48,736 nt of DNA from Roseivirga sp. UBA6061 (lineage in GTDB: Bacteria > Bacteroidota > Bacteroidia > Cytophagales > Cyclobacteriaceae): the NCBI GenBank assembly GCA_002427745.1, contig DIYF01000024.1, positions 1 through 48,736 of the forward strand. The letters run 5' to 3'. Both the position numbers and the translations under genes were made by a program. Below, in pieces: positions 20,432 to 30,995 of the stretch; position 1 is the first letter of the stretch, and each line of letters opens with the position of its first letter. A model generated the notes under the pieces. It saw only the letters and a list, made by a program, of their open reading frames with translations. It was not told the DNA's origin and did no database searches.

Positions 20432-23104
20432 TTGAGTCATACCTCTCCCCATATCACACCACCCAAAGCGGCCACGCGCTTACTGTTGAGGTTCATCAAA
20501 GATGAGCTGGCAGAAGAGGTGCTGGGAGATCTGGAAGAGAAGTTTCTCAAGACCATCCAAACCAAAACAGCAAAACAGGCCCGCAAGAATTACTGGTATC
20601 AGGTCATCCAATATATCAGGCCCTTTGCCCTCAAAAAACTCAAATTACCCGGTCTACGGGGACAAAATCCATTCGACATGTACAAACACTATCTCAAAAT
20701 CTCATGGAGAAACCTGGTTCGCAGCAAGGTCTTTTCTTCGATTAAGATCGGAGGCTTCGCTATTGGTATAGCCGCCTGCATTCTGATCGCGCTGTTTATA
20801 CAGCATGAAGCCAGCTACGACCGTCACTATGTAGATGGCGACCGCATTTACCGTATTGCCAATAACTATCAAAGTGAAGACGGTAGCGAAATGTGGGTAA
20901 ATCTGCACGGACCGCTCAAGCCTGTTCTCGAAGAGAGCTTTCCTGAGATTGAAAAGGTCAGCCGGGCCGTATTATGGAGCTGGGGCAATGCGGGTGAAAA
21001 TCACATTCGCCCCATCAACTCACGGCAAAACATCTATGATGAGGGCTTTTTCTACGCTGACCCTGAATTGCTGGAAATACTGGAAATCCCCATGGTGTAT
21101 GGCAACAGCCGGGAGGCACTCACCGCACCCAACAGCATGGTGATTACCAAAAGCAAGGCAGATAAGTACTTCCCGAATGAGAACCCGGTAGGCAGACAAA
21201 TGGTACTCAATGACACTCCGGAAGACACCTACACAATAGGGGGAGTTATGGAAGATTTCCCCTCTAATTCACACCTGCAGGGGGATTTTATCCTGACACT
21301 GGCAGAAAGAAAAACAGGTCCGGGCACAAGCGGCTGGTGCTGTACTAACTACACCTTTTACCTCAAACTGACACCGGGATCTGATAAGGTAGCACTGGAA
21401 GACAAGATGGTGAAGCTGAGAGACACTTACCTCCTGGATAAGTTTCTGGAGGCCGGCATGACCGATGTGGAAGACCTGAAAAAACACCAGTCATACTATC
21501 TGCAACCCATCGCCAATGCACACCTGAACCCGGAACATATTTATGATAGTCAGGTGCACGGTTCACATGACCTCTTATGGATTTTTGGTACCGTGGCGGT
21601 TATCATTCTCATTATCGCCTGTCTCAACTTCATCAACCTGTCTACAGCAAGGTCGGTCAAAAGGGCCAAAGAGGTGGGGCTCAGAAAAGTAGTTGGTTCG
21701 GTAAGATCCAGTCTGATCTATCAATATCTGGCCGAATCTGTCTTTTACAGCTTATTATCCGTCATGGTAGCGGCATTAATCGCCTACCTGGCCTTACCCC
21801 TCTTTAATACGATTGCCGATAAATCGCTGTCCATTCCATGGACCTCGGCATGGTTCATACCTTCTCTTTTACTGATCTCCTTACTGATTGGTACCTTATC
21901 CGGTCTGTATCCTGCCTTCTACCTCTCTCACTTCAACCCGATTGAAGCGTTGAAGGGACGGGCCACCAGTGGCATAAAATCATCTTTCTTCCGCAGTGCC
22001 ATGGTAGTTTTTCAGTTTACGGCCACCGTCATTCTTATCATCGGGGCCCTGGTGATGCACAGGCAGTTTGAACACTACATGGACAAGGCCCTGGGCTTTG
22101 AAAAAGAGCAGGTGATTAACCTCCTGGGGGTTAACACTTTGAAAGAAACAGAACGCGAAGTGCTCAGAGAAGAGCTATTGAGGCTCTCAGAGGTAGAAAA
22201 TGCCACATTGGGCGATTACCTACCCGTTGCCGGAGGTGCGATTACCAATTTCGGGTTTCAGGTAGAGGCACGTAAAGCCACCGACCCCGGCTTTGAGGCG
22301 GCCCGCTGGAGAATAGATGAAGACTATCTCAGCACCATGGGTATGGAGCTGGTGGCGGGTCGCAATTTCACAAAAAGAGCATCAGACGAAGAAGGTATTA
22401 TCATTAATGAGCGTATGGCTCAGGGTTTTGCTCTCGAAGATCCCGTAGGCACCTGGCTGGTAGATATGTTTGATGGACGCTATCAGATCATCGGAGTAGT
22501 AAAAGACTTCCATTTCGAATCGCTGACAAGCAACGTGAGACCTCTCGCCATGGTACTGGGCAAGGGTCAATCCACCATATCGGTCAAGGTGAAAACCGAA
22601 GATATGCAGGCCAGCATAGCCGCCATCAGCCGGGTATGGAAGGATATCAAGCCCAATCAACCCATTCGCTACAGCTTTATGGACGAGCGATTTGAGCTTA
22701 TGTACACAGACCTGGCACGGATCAAGCAGCTCTTCCTCACCTTTTCAGTACTCGCCATTGTGGTGGCTTGCCTCGGGCTCTTTGCCCTTTCTGCCTACAC
22801 AATTGAGCAAAGAAGCAAGGAGATCAGCGTGCGTAAAGTACTGGGAGCCAGTGTCAGCAGAATTTTCACACTACTGGCTACCGATTTTGTAAAACTGGTG
22901 ATCATTGCCAGCCTCATCGCTATTCCGGCAGGCTGGTACCTGATGGACAATTTCCTCAACGATATGGCAAATCGCATCGAACTGAGCTGGCCTATTTTCA
23001 CACTGGCCACCATTGCCGCTTTTGTCATTGCTCTGGTCACCATCAGCTATGAGTCCATAAAAGCAGCCCTGATGAATCCCGCCAGCCGACTGAGATCAGA
23101 ATAG
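20432..23104 (+). CDS. prefix-domain FtsX/MacB-like permease 1
   Basis: The protein has 890 residues and begins at TTG 20432, the first start after the PadR stop. The cytoplasmic prefix domain is at residues 10-75, with DELAEEVLGDLEEKF and NYWYQVIQYIRPFA. TM1 is at about 104-124, periplasmic domain 1 at 125-378, TM2 at 380-402, TM3 at 437-458 and TM4 at 472-498. After TM5 (about 522-544) comes periplasmic domain 2 to about 765, including GVVKDFHFESL. TM6-8 are at about 766-788, 815-838 and 855-878. The two coupling loops that would contact an ATPase are KEVGLRKVVGS and KEISVRKVLGA, so both halves look functional. It is the longest and most divergent of the nine and lacks the YLYG motif before TM2 found in copies 4-9. 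It ends L-R-S-E with Ser as TCA; the next gene starts 16 nt later. Confidence 0.9.
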   Translation: MSHTSPHITPPKAATRLLLRFIKDELAEEVLGDLEEKFLKTIQTKTAKQARKNYWYQVIQYIRPFALKKLKLPGLRGQNPFDMYKHYLKISWRNLVRSKVFSSIKIGGFAIGIAACILIALFIQHEASYDRHYVDGDRIYRIANNYQSEDGSEMWVNLHGPLKPVLEESFPEIEKVSRAVLWSWGNAGENHIRPINSRQNIYDEGFFYADPELLEILEIPMVYGNSREALTAPNSMVITKSKADKYFPNENPVGRQMVLNDTPEDTYTIGGVMEDFPSNSHLQGDFILTLAERKTGPGTSGWCCTNYTFYLKLTPGSDKVALEDKMVKLRDTYLLDKFLEAGMTDVEDLKKHQSYYLQPIANAHLNPEHIYDSQVHGSHDLLWIFGTVAVIILIIACLNFINLSTARSVKRAKEVGLRKVVGSVRSSLIYQYLAESVFYSLLSVMVAALIAYLALPLFNTIADKSLSIPWTSAWFIPSLLLISLLIGTLSGLYPAFYLSHFNPIEALKGRATSGIKSSFFRSAMVVFQFTATVILIIGALVMHRQFEHYMDKALGFEKEQVINLLGVNTLKETEREVLREELLRLSEVENATLGDYLPVAGGAITNFGFQVEARKATDPGFEAARWRIDEDYLSTMGMELVAGRNFTKRASDEEGIIINERMAQGFALEDPVGTWLVDMFDGRYQIIGVVKDFHFESLTSNVRPLAMVLGKGQSTISVKVKTEDMQASIAAISRVWKDIKPNQPIRYSFMDERFELMYTDLARIKQLFLTFSVLAIVVACLGLFALSAYTIEQRSKEISVRKVLGASVSRIFTLLATDFVKLVIIASLIAIPAGWYLMDNFLNDMANRIELSWPIFTLATIAAFVIALVTISYESIKAALMNPASRLRSE

Positions 23105-23120
23105 TTTCCAACATCCGTTC

Positions 23121-25742
23121 GTGAAAAAGCAACATCACCATATCGATCACCAACCTCCACGGTCAGCCCAAAAACTACTGCTGTGGTTTCTGCGCGATGA
23201 CCTGGCCGAGGAAGTGCTGGGCGATCTGGATGAGAAATTCTATTCCACCCTCCACAAGCACCCGGTCAAAAAAGCAAAGCGCAACTACTGGTACCAGGTG
23301 ATGCAATACCTGCGCCCCTTTGCCATCAAAAAAATCAAGTCAAAACTTATCAATCAGACTATGGTCAGACACAACTTTGCGGTTAGCTTCAGACATCTGC
23401 TGAAAAGCAAAGTCTACTCCGCCATCAACATCGGAGGGCTGGCCATGGGCATGACAGTAGCCATGTTGATTGCCTTATGGGTTAAGGACGAGCTTGATTT
23501 CAATAAATATCATGACCATTACGACCAGACCGTACAGCTGTTGAGGCACGAGCAGGTATCAACCCATACCACTATGACAACCGGTATGGGCACCCTGGTT
23601 GCCGAAAGGTTTGCTGACCATTTTCAACGGGTTGTTATGGTGCGGGGCAGAGTTGAATCCCGTACCCTGGCCTATAAAGATCTTAAATTCACACAGAACG
23701 GATACTTCATGCAGAAAGAAGGACCCGCATTACTGGGCCTTAAAATGAAGTACGGAAGTCAAAACGGACTGGCCGAAATCAACTCCATACTACTGTCAGA
23801 ATCCGTAGCCGGCAAGCTATTCGGAGACATTGATCCGGTCAACAGGGTCATTCGCATGAATGCTGAGTGGGACCTTAAGGTAACCGGTGTGTACGAAGAC
23901 ATTCCCGGGAATTCTGAATTCGCAGATGCCAGCTATTTCTCTACCCTGGATCGCTATTTGAAAGACCGGTCCGGGCTGGATGTGTGGAGTAACTATAATA
24001 TGTACGTCTTTGGTCAGCTACATCCCAACAGTAATATTCATGAGGTTTCAGAGCTTATCGAAGCAGCCTTTGCTGAAAGAATGGGTAAAAAAATGGATGG
24101 AAACACGGGTTTCTTTCTCAACCCCATGCGCGAATGGCACCTGAATTCAGAGTTTGAAAACAACCAGCGCGTTACCAGTAAAGCACAGCTGTTTGTCTGG
24201 TTTTATGCAGCTATCGGGGCCTTTGTGCTTGTTTTGGCCTGCATCAATTTCATGAATCTCAGCACCGCCCGTTCTGAAAGACGTGCGCAGGAAGTAGGCA
24301 TCAGAAAAACACTGGGTTCCGCCAGGTCAGAGTTGGTACTGCAATTCTATATCGAATCGCTGCTCTATAGCTTTATGGCCTTTCTCCTGTCGCTGGTTCT
24401 TTTGAGTGCTGCGTTGCCCTGGTTTAACCAAGCCTCTGGCAAGCATATCACTGAGCCCTGGACAACTCCCGGTTTCTGGCTTTCCGCAGTCGGTTTTATG
24501 CTGCTCACCGCCTTTCTCGCAGGGTCTTACCCTGCTGCCTACTTGTCTTCTTTCAAACCCATCAAGGCACTGAAAGGCACATTTGCCGGCAGCAAGCGAT
24601 CCTCACTGCCCAGAAAAGTTTTGGTTGTATTTCAATTCACCATTTCCATTGCCCTGATCATTGGTACCATGATCGTCAATAATCAAATTCAGTTTGCCAA
24701 GGACAGGCCTGTCGGCTATACACCGGAAGGTATGATCGGGTTAAAACCGGCAACACCTGACTTCAATAAAAAACTACCTGTTGTTTATGAAGAGCTGAAA
24801 AGGACCGGTGTGGTCGCCTCTGTTGGTGCCTCTGATTATGCCGTCAGCACCACCCGTGGCTGGAGTGGTGGTTTTGAATGGGATGGCATGGAAAACACCC
24901 GCAATATCGCATTTAACACCATTAGCATTTCTTACGACTATGCCAGAACGGTAGGTCTGGAGTTTGTTGCCGGCCGGGACTTCTCCCGTGATTTTGCCAG
25001 TGACAAGCAAGGAGTACTGCTCAACCGATCGGCTGTAGAAACCATCGGACTTGACAACCCGGTTGGTCAAAAAATCACACGCGTATCTGACTGGAAGGCT
25101 CCTGAACACTATACCGTATTAGGGGTAGTAGAAGATATGATCAAGGGTTCGCCCTTTGAGTCAACCAGCCAGTCTATCATGTTCCTGGAGCAGAGAGACA
25201 TGCGCTGGCTTTACATTCGCATAGCCCCTGAGGTAAGTCTTTCTCAGGCCATTCCCGTGATTCAGGCCAGGTTCAATGAGGTTTACCCGGCTGCTCCCTT
25301 TGATTTTCAGTTTACAGACGAGGAATATGCCGGCAAGTTCGAAGCAGAAGAAAGAGTTGCCCGACTGGCAGAATTTTTCAGTCTGCTGGCCATTGTCATC
25401 AGCTGCCTGGGGCTTTTCGGACTGGCCTCCTATGTGGCTGAGCAGCGCACCAAAGAAATCGGTATCAGAAAGGTATTAGGTGCCAGCATTTCGCAGCTGT
25501 GGCAATTACTCTCCAGGGACTTTGCCATTCTCACTCTGATTGCCTCCTTTATTGCCATTCCCCTGGCTTATTGGGTGCTCAGTGGCTGGCTGGCAGATTA
25601 TGAAGAAGTCAGAACCCCAATGCACTGGTGGATTTTTGCCTTGGCGGGCATCGGTGCCCTGGGGTTAACCCTGATCACGGTGAGTTTTCAGGCCATCAGA
25701 GTATCCAGTGCTAACCCTGTAAATGCTCTCAGAAGTGAGTAA
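23121..25742 (+). CDS. prefix-domain FtsX/MacB-like permease 2
   Basis: The protein has 873 residues from GTG 23121. It begins with a His-rich tail (KKQHHHIDHQPP) before the prefix domain (DDLAEEVLGDLDEKF, NYWYQVMQYLRPFA). TM1 contains NIGGLAMGMTVAMLIALW. Coupling loops are QEVGIRKTLGSARSEL and KEIGIRKVLGASISQL. Periplasmic domain 2 has GVVEDMIKGSPFE in place of the DFHFE form of most other copies. By protein and DNA it is closest to copy 3, particularly over the first 250 nt, so the two look like a recent duplication. Its last codons AGT-GAG-TAA supply the GTG start of copy 3 in the +1 frame. Confidence 0.9.
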   Translation: MKKQHHHIDHQPPRSAQKLLLWFLRDDLAEEVLGDLDEKFYSTLHKHPVKKAKRNYWYQVMQYLRPFAIKKIKSKLINQTMVRHNFAVSFRHLLKSKVYSAINIGGLAMGMTVAMLIALWVKDELDFNKYHDHYDQTVQLLRHEQVSTHTTMTTGMGTLVAERFADHFQRVVMVRGRVESRTLAYKDLKFTQNGYFMQKEGPALLGLKMKYGSQNGLAEINSILLSESVAGKLFGDIDPVNRVIRMNAEWDLKVTGVYEDIPGNSEFADASYFSTLDRYLKDRSGLDVWSNYNMYVFGQLHPNSNIHEVSELIEAAFAERMGKKMDGNTGFFLNPMREWHLNSEFENNQRVTSKAQLFVWFYAAIGAFVLVLACINFMNLSTARSERRAQEVGIRKTLGSARSELVLQFYIESLLYSFMAFLLSLVLLSAALPWFNQASGKHITEPWTTPGFWLSAVGFMLLTAFLAGSYPAAYLSSFKPIKALKGTFAGSKRSSLPRKVLVVFQFTISIALIIGTMIVNNQIQFAKDRPVGYTPEGMIGLKPATPDFNKKLPVVYEELKRTGVVASVGASDYAVSTTRGWSGGFEWDGMENTRNIAFNTISISYDYARTVGLEFVAGRDFSRDFASDKQGVLLNRSAVETIGLDNPVGQKITRVSDWKAPEHYTVLGVVEDMIKGSPFESTSQSIMFLEQRDMRWLYIRIAPEVSLSQAIPVIQARFNEVYPAAPFDFQFTDEEYAGKFEAEERVARLAEFFSLLAIVISCLGLFGLASYVAEQRTKEIGIRKVLGASISQLWQLLSRDFAILTLIASFIAIPLAYWVLSGWLADYEEVRTPMHWWIFALAGIGALGLTLITVSFQAIRVSSANPVNALRSE

Positions 25743-28368
25743 GCACAACTACCATATCAACCATCAGCCTCCCAGGTCAGCAGAAAAACTCCTGCTGTGG
25801 TTTCTGCGGGATGAGCTGGCAGAGGAGGTATTGGGCGATCTGGATGAGAAATTCTATTCCACCCTCACCAAACAGTCGGTCAAAAAAGCAAAGCGCAATT
25901 ACTGGTACCAGGTAATGCACTACCTACGCCCTTTTGCCATCAAAAAAATCAAGTCAAAACTTATCAATCGTACCATGGTCAAACACAACTTCAAAATCAG
26001 CTACAGACAAATGCTCCGTCACAAGGGCTACTCCCTTATCAATATCGGTGGTCTTGCCATGGGTATGGTAGTCGCCATGCTCATTGGTCTCTGGGTCAAC
26101 GATGAACTCACCTTTAACAAATACCACGATAATTATGATCAGCTGGTACAGGTTATGAGGCAGGAAAATGACGGTGACGAACGTTTTACCAGCCCCTTTC
26201 TGGCTACCGGTATGGGTGCTTTGCTGGAAGAAAAATATCCCGATCGACTGCAGGATATTACCATGATCAGGTCACGGTCGCAGAGCCGGGTACTGGCCGC
26301 AGGAGAAAACAAATTCACTTTTGAAGGTCATTTCATTGAAGAGAAAGGACCAGACCTGCTCGGGCTCAGACTGAAGTACGGTAATATCGATGGGCTCAAA
26401 GATCTGAATACCATTATGCTGTCTGAATCCGCTGCCTTCGGCCTCTTCGGAGATACCGATCCTACCGGCAAGACGGTGAGGATGAATGCAGCCCGTGACC
26501 TGGAAGTGGTGGGTGTTTATGAAAACCTTCCCGGTAACTCCAGCTTCAGAGACAGAGACTTCTTTGCCCCTCTACTCAGACTCTTTGGTGGTAATGAGCA
26601 ACTGCTGAATGTGTGGAATAACTACAACATCTACATGTTTGCCAAAGTGCAGCAAAATACTGACCTGAATCAGTTGAGCTCACTGGTAAATGAAACGATT
26701 ACAGAGCGTCTTGGTCAAAGAGCCGTAGAGCGCGACTCCCGCTACTTTTTGTTCCCGATGAAAGACTGGCACAAAAAAGAATTTCAGGAGGGGAAAACGG
26801 TAGTCAGCCAGGCCTACAAATTCATCTGGTTATATGCCATCATCGGCCTCTGTGTACTGGTACTGGCCTGCATCAACTTTATGAACCTGAGTACAGCCCG
26901 GTCGGAGAAACGAGCAAGAGAAGTAGGCATCAGAAAAACCCTGGGTTCATTGAGAAAACAGCTGATAGCCCAGTTCTACATGGAGTCTATGCTGTACACG
27001 CTCCTTGCCTTTGCTTTGTCTCTGGCATTGCTCTGGGCGCTGCTTCCCTGGTTCAACCTTACATCAGGCAAGCAAATGGCCGCACCCTGGGATGTTACCG
27101 AGTTCTGGATGCTCTCAGGTGCTTTTGTGCTCTTCACCGCCCTGATAGCAGGCTCCTACCCTGCCGCTTATCTTTCTTCCTTCAAACCGATCAAGGCCCT
27201 GAAAGGAAAGTTGGGAGTAGGCAAACAAGCTGCTATTCCCAGAAAAGTATTGGTAGTATTTCAGTTCACCATTTCTGTGGCGCTGATCATTGGCACCATC
27301 ACGGTGAACAATCAGATTCAGGAGGCTAAGGACCGCCCCATAGGCTACTCACCGGAAGGTATGATCTCACTCAGGCCGGCTTCTCCCAATTTTGGTAAAA
27401 ACAGAAAGCTCATTCGCACAGAAATGATGAATACCGGCATGGTCAAGGCAGTAGGCATGTCCAACTACCCGGTGATCAGTGACCTGGGCTGGAACGGAGG
27501 CTTTACCTGGGAAGGAATGGACCCCGGATTTACCAGCTCATTCAATACCATTACCATTTCTCATGGATATGGAGAGGCAGTAGGCCTGGAATTCATAGCC
27601 GGTCGTGATTTTTCAGAGGAGTTTGCTACTGATAAAAACGCCATCATCATCAACCGATCAGCCATGGAGGCGATGAAGCTGGAAGATCCGGTAGGCACTG
27701 TGGTGAACTACGCTCCCGGCTTTTTCGAGCCCAGAAATTACACCATCATCGGGGTGGTGGAAGATATGATCAAAGGATCTCCCTTTCAGCAAACAGATCA
27801 GTCCATTATGTTCCTCAATCAGGAATTCACTCCCTGGCTCTATATCCGCGTGCGTCCTGATATTTCCATGAGCCAGGCATTGCCTGAAATCGAAAAGGTC
27901 TACAACCGGATACTACCCGAAGCTCCCTTCGATTTCAAATTTGCCGATGATGACTACATGGCCAAATTCCAGGCAGAAGAGCGTATTGGAGACCTGGCCG
28001 GTTTCTTTACCCTGCTGGCCATCCTTATCAGCTGTCTCGGACTCTTCGGGCTCGCTTCCTACGTAGCCGAACAGCGCACCAAGGAAATAGGCATTCGAAA
28101 AGTACTCGGGGCCAGTGTAGCAAGCCTTTGGAGGCTGCTCTCTAAAGATTTCGCCCTCCTGGTGCTCATTTCCTGCTTTATAGCCATCCCTATCGCCTAT
28201 AGTGTATTGGATGGCTGGCTGGAAGGCTATCAGGTACGCACCCGATTGTATTGGTGGACCTTCGCACTGGCAGGTTTCGGTGCCCTGGTCATCACGATGA
28301 TCACCGTAAGCTTTCAGGCCATTAAAGCTTCGATTGCCAACCCGGTCAACTCATTAAGAAGCGAGTAA
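25735..28368 (+). CDS. prefix-domain FtsX/MacB-like permease 3
   Basis: The protein has 877 residues. I place the start at GTG 25735, overlapping the stop of copy 2 by 8 nt, instead of the ATG at 25723: the GTG gives an N-terminus (VSKHNYHINHQPPRSAEKLL) of the same length as the paralogues and matches the junctions of copies 5, 6, 7 and 9. The prefix is DELAEEVLGDLDEKF. Coupling loops are REVGIRKTLGSLRKQL and KEIGIRKVLGASVASL. Periplasmic domain 2 shares 'FNTITIS' and GVVEDMIKGSPF with copy 2. The periplasmic domain 1 sequences of copies 2 and 3 differ far more than their prefix and membrane segments. The final Ser codon is AGC, so no GTG is created, and the next gene starts 23 nt on. Confidence 0.9.
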   Translation: MSKHNYHINHQPPRSAEKLLLWFLRDELAEEVLGDLDEKFYSTLTKQSVKKAKRNYWYQVMHYLRPFAIKKIKSKLINRTMVKHNFKISYRQMLRHKGYSLINIGGLAMGMVVAMLIGLWVNDELTFNKYHDNYDQLVQVMRQENDGDERFTSPFLATGMGALLEEKYPDRLQDITMIRSRSQSRVLAAGENKFTFEGHFIEEKGPDLLGLRLKYGNIDGLKDLNTIMLSESAAFGLFGDTDPTGKTVRMNAARDLEVVGVYENLPGNSSFRDRDFFAPLLRLFGGNEQLLNVWNNYNIYMFAKVQQNTDLNQLSSLVNETITERLGQRAVERDSRYFLFPMKDWHKKEFQEGKTVVSQAYKFIWLYAIIGLCVLVLACINFMNLSTARSEKRAREVGIRKTLGSLRKQLIAQFYMESMLYTLLAFALSLALLWALLPWFNLTSGKQMAAPWDVTEFWMLSGAFVLFTALIAGSYPAAYLSSFKPIKALKGKLGVGKQAAIPRKVLVVFQFTISVALIIGTITVNNQIQEAKDRPIGYSPEGMISLRPASPNFGKNRKLIRTEMMNTGMVKAVGMSNYPVISDLGWNGGFTWEGMDPGFTSSFNTITISHGYGEAVGLEFIAGRDFSEEFATDKNAIIINRSAMEAMKLEDPVGTVVNYAPGFFEPRNYTIIGVVEDMIKGSPFQQTDQSIMFLNQEFTPWLYIRVRPDISMSQALPEIEKVYNRILPEAPFDFKFADDDYMAKFQAEERIGDLAGFFTLLAILISCLGLFGLASYVAEQRTKEIGIRKVLGASVASLWRLLSKDFALLVLISCFIAIPIAYSVLDGWLEGYQVRTRLYWWTFALAGFGALVITMITVSFQAIKASIANPVNSLRSE

Positions 28369-28391
28369 TTAAACAGCTCAACACTGACTAA

Positions 28392-30995
28392 GTGAAAAGA
28401 AAAAACAAACAGATCACCCCTCCCCGACTGGCAGAGCGCTTTCTGCTATGGTTTCTGAAAGCCGATCTGGCCGAGGAAGTACTGGGCGATCTGGATGAAA
28501 AATTCTACAGTCAACTCAAAAAACACAGTGCCTTTAAGGCGAGGCGCAACTATTGGTTTCAGGTCTTTAACTACCTGCGTCCCTTCGCCTTAAAGGCCAG
28601 TTCATACAGGTCAAACAATCTCACAATGCTCAAACACAACCTACTTATCAGCTTCAGAAGCTTTATGCGCTTCAAGAGCACCTTCCTGATTAATCTTTTT
28701 GGTCTGGCCAGCGGCCTCGCCTGTACCCTGCTCATTTACCTCTGGGTAACGGATGAAATGCGAATCAATCGCTTTCACGAAAAGGGAGATCGTATCTACC
28801 AGGTATTGCAGCACAATCGTTGGGGTACATCGGTACAAACCATGACCAATACACCTCGCCCTCTGGCTGCCGCCCTCAAAGCCGACTTCCCGGAGGTAGA
28901 GCACTCCGTATCAGTCAATGACGATTGGGCAGATACACCAGGAGTTGTCAGCTTCGGAGAAACCAAATTCAAAGCCAAGGACAACCAGGTAGATGCTGAT
29001 TTCTTCAACATCTTCTCTTATGAGCTGCTTCAGGGAAATCCCGCCAATCCCATTCCGGACACGAAATCTGTGCTCATTTCAGATAAACTGGCTACCAAGC
29101 TTTTTAAGTCGGTTGATAATGTGGTAGGGAAAACCGTACACTGGGATCAGTATGAGATGTCTGGCGACTACCTCATTACAGGCGTTTTCAAAGCTCCCTC
29201 AAGTCAGTCGTCAAAACACTTTGAGTTACTTTTTTCTGAAGAACTCCTGGTGGAAAGAGTCGATGGCTATGCCAACTGGAACAACAACAATGACCGCACC
29301 TTTGTCTTGTTGAAAGAAGGCAGTGATGCCCGGGCTTTCAATGAGAAAATCGAGCATTATCTGAAGACCAAGATGGATTCAGAAAAAAATACACTGAGCG
29401 TTCAGAAGTTCGGTGACCGCTACCTCTTTGGCTCCTTTCAAAATGCCGAGCAGGCTGGGGGTCGTATCGTGTATGTACGACTCTTCAGCCTGGTGGCACT
29501 TTTTATTTTGGGTATTGCCTGCATCAATTTCATGAACCTCACCACGGCCAAGGCCACCAATCGCATGAAGGAGATCGGGGTAAAGAAAGCCATTGGCGCC
29601 AACCGGCACACCCTGGCTTCGCAGTACCTGAGTGAGTCACTCCTGCTTTCTTTTATTGCCCTGCTGGTTGCCATTCTGATCACCAGCCTTTTCATAGGTC
29701 AGTTCAATGAGATTACAGGTAAACAACTCGCTTTGAACCTGGAACCCGAACTCATCATAGGGGCCTTAACGATCACCATCTTCACAGGCCTGGTATCTGG
29801 CAGCTACCCCGCTTTATACCTCTCAGGTTTGCACCCCATCGCCATGCTGAAGGGCAAGCTCAAGCAGACCTTTGGAGATACCTGGCTGAGAAAAGGGCTA
29901 GTCATTTTCCAGTTTACCATCTCTGCTATTCTCATTACGGCTGTGATGGTAGTATCTGAACAGATCAGCTATATCCAGAACAAAAATCTGGGCTTCAAAA
30001 AGGAAAACCTCCTCAGGTTTGACTATGTCACAGAAGAAGGACCTGGTTTCAGAGCTTTTATCGAAGAACTGAAATCAATACCAGGCGTAGTGGAGGCTTC
30101 GGGGGCCGTAGATGATGCCACGGGTATGCATGGAGGCACGGGCAATGTGGCCTGGCCCGGCAAAGAAGAGGGTTCCAGAACCTATTTCGAAATACTCAAT
30201 GTGGGCTATGATTTCCTGGAAACCATGAACATTGAAATGGCCCTGGGCAGAAGTTATGAGCCCGGCCGTGACAAGCCCGGCCGAAGTAAGATCATCTTCA
30301 ACGAGGCTGCTATCAGAGCCATGGGGCTCAAAGACCCGATAGGCAAAACAGTTCAGATCCAAAGAGAAAAGTCAGAAGTGATTGGCGTGGTGAAAGACTT
30401 TCATTTTCAGACCATGTACCAGGATATTGCACCTCTGTATATACAATTGGGTGGTCAGTTTGAATACACACTGATTCGCCTGCGGCCTGAAAACATGTCG
30501 GCTACAATGGCTGCCATTGAGGAGGTATATGACAGTCACCTGGACGGAGTGCCATTTGATTTCACTTTTGTCGATTCAGACTATGATGCCATGTACCAGC
30601 AGGAACAAAGCATCTCTTCTCTGTCAAAATACTTCGCAGCCATTGCCATCATTATCTCCTGTCTTGGGCTACTTGGGCTCACTGCCTTTACAGCGGAAAA
30701 ACGCTCAAAGGAAATCGGTATCAGAAAGGTGCTCGGCTCAGGCAACTGGCGTATCATATATCTGTTGTCTTCTGACTTCACGAGGATGATTCTGGTGGCG
30801 CTGTTCATCGGTCTGCCCATCAGCTATTATGTAGCACAGGAATGGATACAGAATTTCGCCTATGGCATTGAACTGAGCATTTATCAGTTCCTTTTCGTGG
30901 GGCTGCTTACCATCGTCATTGCCTGGGTAGCGGTAGGCTTCCAGACCTTAAAAGCCGCAGGAGCCAATCCTGTGGATGCCCTCCGTAGTGAATAA
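28392..30995 (+). CDS. prefix-domain FtsX/MacB-like permease 4
   Basis: The protein has 867 residues from GTG 28392. It is the first member of the second major clade (copies 4-9): TM1 follows 'FLINLFGLASGL', and a (S/G)DRYL(Y/F)G motif precedes TM2, here GDRYLFG. The prefix reads ADLAEEVLGDLDEKF; the tyrosine of NYWYQV is Phe in this copy (NYWFQV). Coupling loops are KEIGVKKAIGANRHTL and KEIGIRKVLGSGNWRI. Periplasmic domain 2 contains WPGKEEG, related to WPGK in copies 8 and 9, with GVVKDFHFQTM near its end. It groups with 8 and 9 although it is separated from them by the 5-6-7 block. Ser is AGT at the end, and copy 5 starts within the last codons. Confidence 0.9.
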   Translation: MKRKNKQITPPRLAERFLLWFLKADLAEEVLGDLDEKFYSQLKKHSAFKARRNYWFQVFNYLRPFALKASSYRSNNLTMLKHNLLISFRSFMRFKSTFLINLFGLASGLACTLLIYLWVTDEMRINRFHEKGDRIYQVLQHNRWGTSVQTMTNTPRPLAAALKADFPEVEHSVSVNDDWADTPGVVSFGETKFKAKDNQVDADFFNIFSYELLQGNPANPIPDTKSVLISDKLATKLFKSVDNVVGKTVHWDQYEMSGDYLITGVFKAPSSQSSKHFELLFSEELLVERVDGYANWNNNNDRTFVLLKEGSDARAFNEKIEHYLKTKMDSEKNTLSVQKFGDRYLFGSFQNAEQAGGRIVYVRLFSLVALFILGIACINFMNLTTAKATNRMKEIGVKKAIGANRHTLASQYLSESLLLSFIALLVAILITSLFIGQFNEITGKQLALNLEPELIIGALTITIFTGLVSGSYPALYLSGLHPIAMLKGKLKQTFGDTWLRKGLVIFQFTISAILITAVMVVSEQISYIQNKNLGFKKENLLRFDYVTEEGPGFRAFIEELKSIPGVVEASGAVDDATGMHGGTGNVAWPGKEEGSRTYFEILNVGYDFLETMNIEMALGRSYEPGRDKPGRSKIIFNEAAIRAMGLKDPIGKTVQIQREKSEVIGVVKDFHFQTMYQDIAPLYIQLGGQFEYTLIRLRPENMSATMAAIEEVYDSHLDGVPFDFTFVDSDYDAMYQQEQSISSLSKYFAAIAIIISCLGLLGLTAFTAEKRSKEIGIRKVLGSGNWRIIYLLSSDFTRMILVALFIGLPISYYVAQEWIQNFAYGIELSIYQFLFVGLLTIVIAWVAVGFQTLKAAGANPVDALRSE

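Noticed and set aside
25723..25742. ATG 25723 as start of permease 3 (and ATG 30976 for permease 5)
   Set aside because: The 12 extra nucleotides encode the shadow of the previous gene's conserved C-terminus. GTG 25735 and GTG 30988 give the same 8-nt overlap and N-terminal register as copies 6, 7 and 9.
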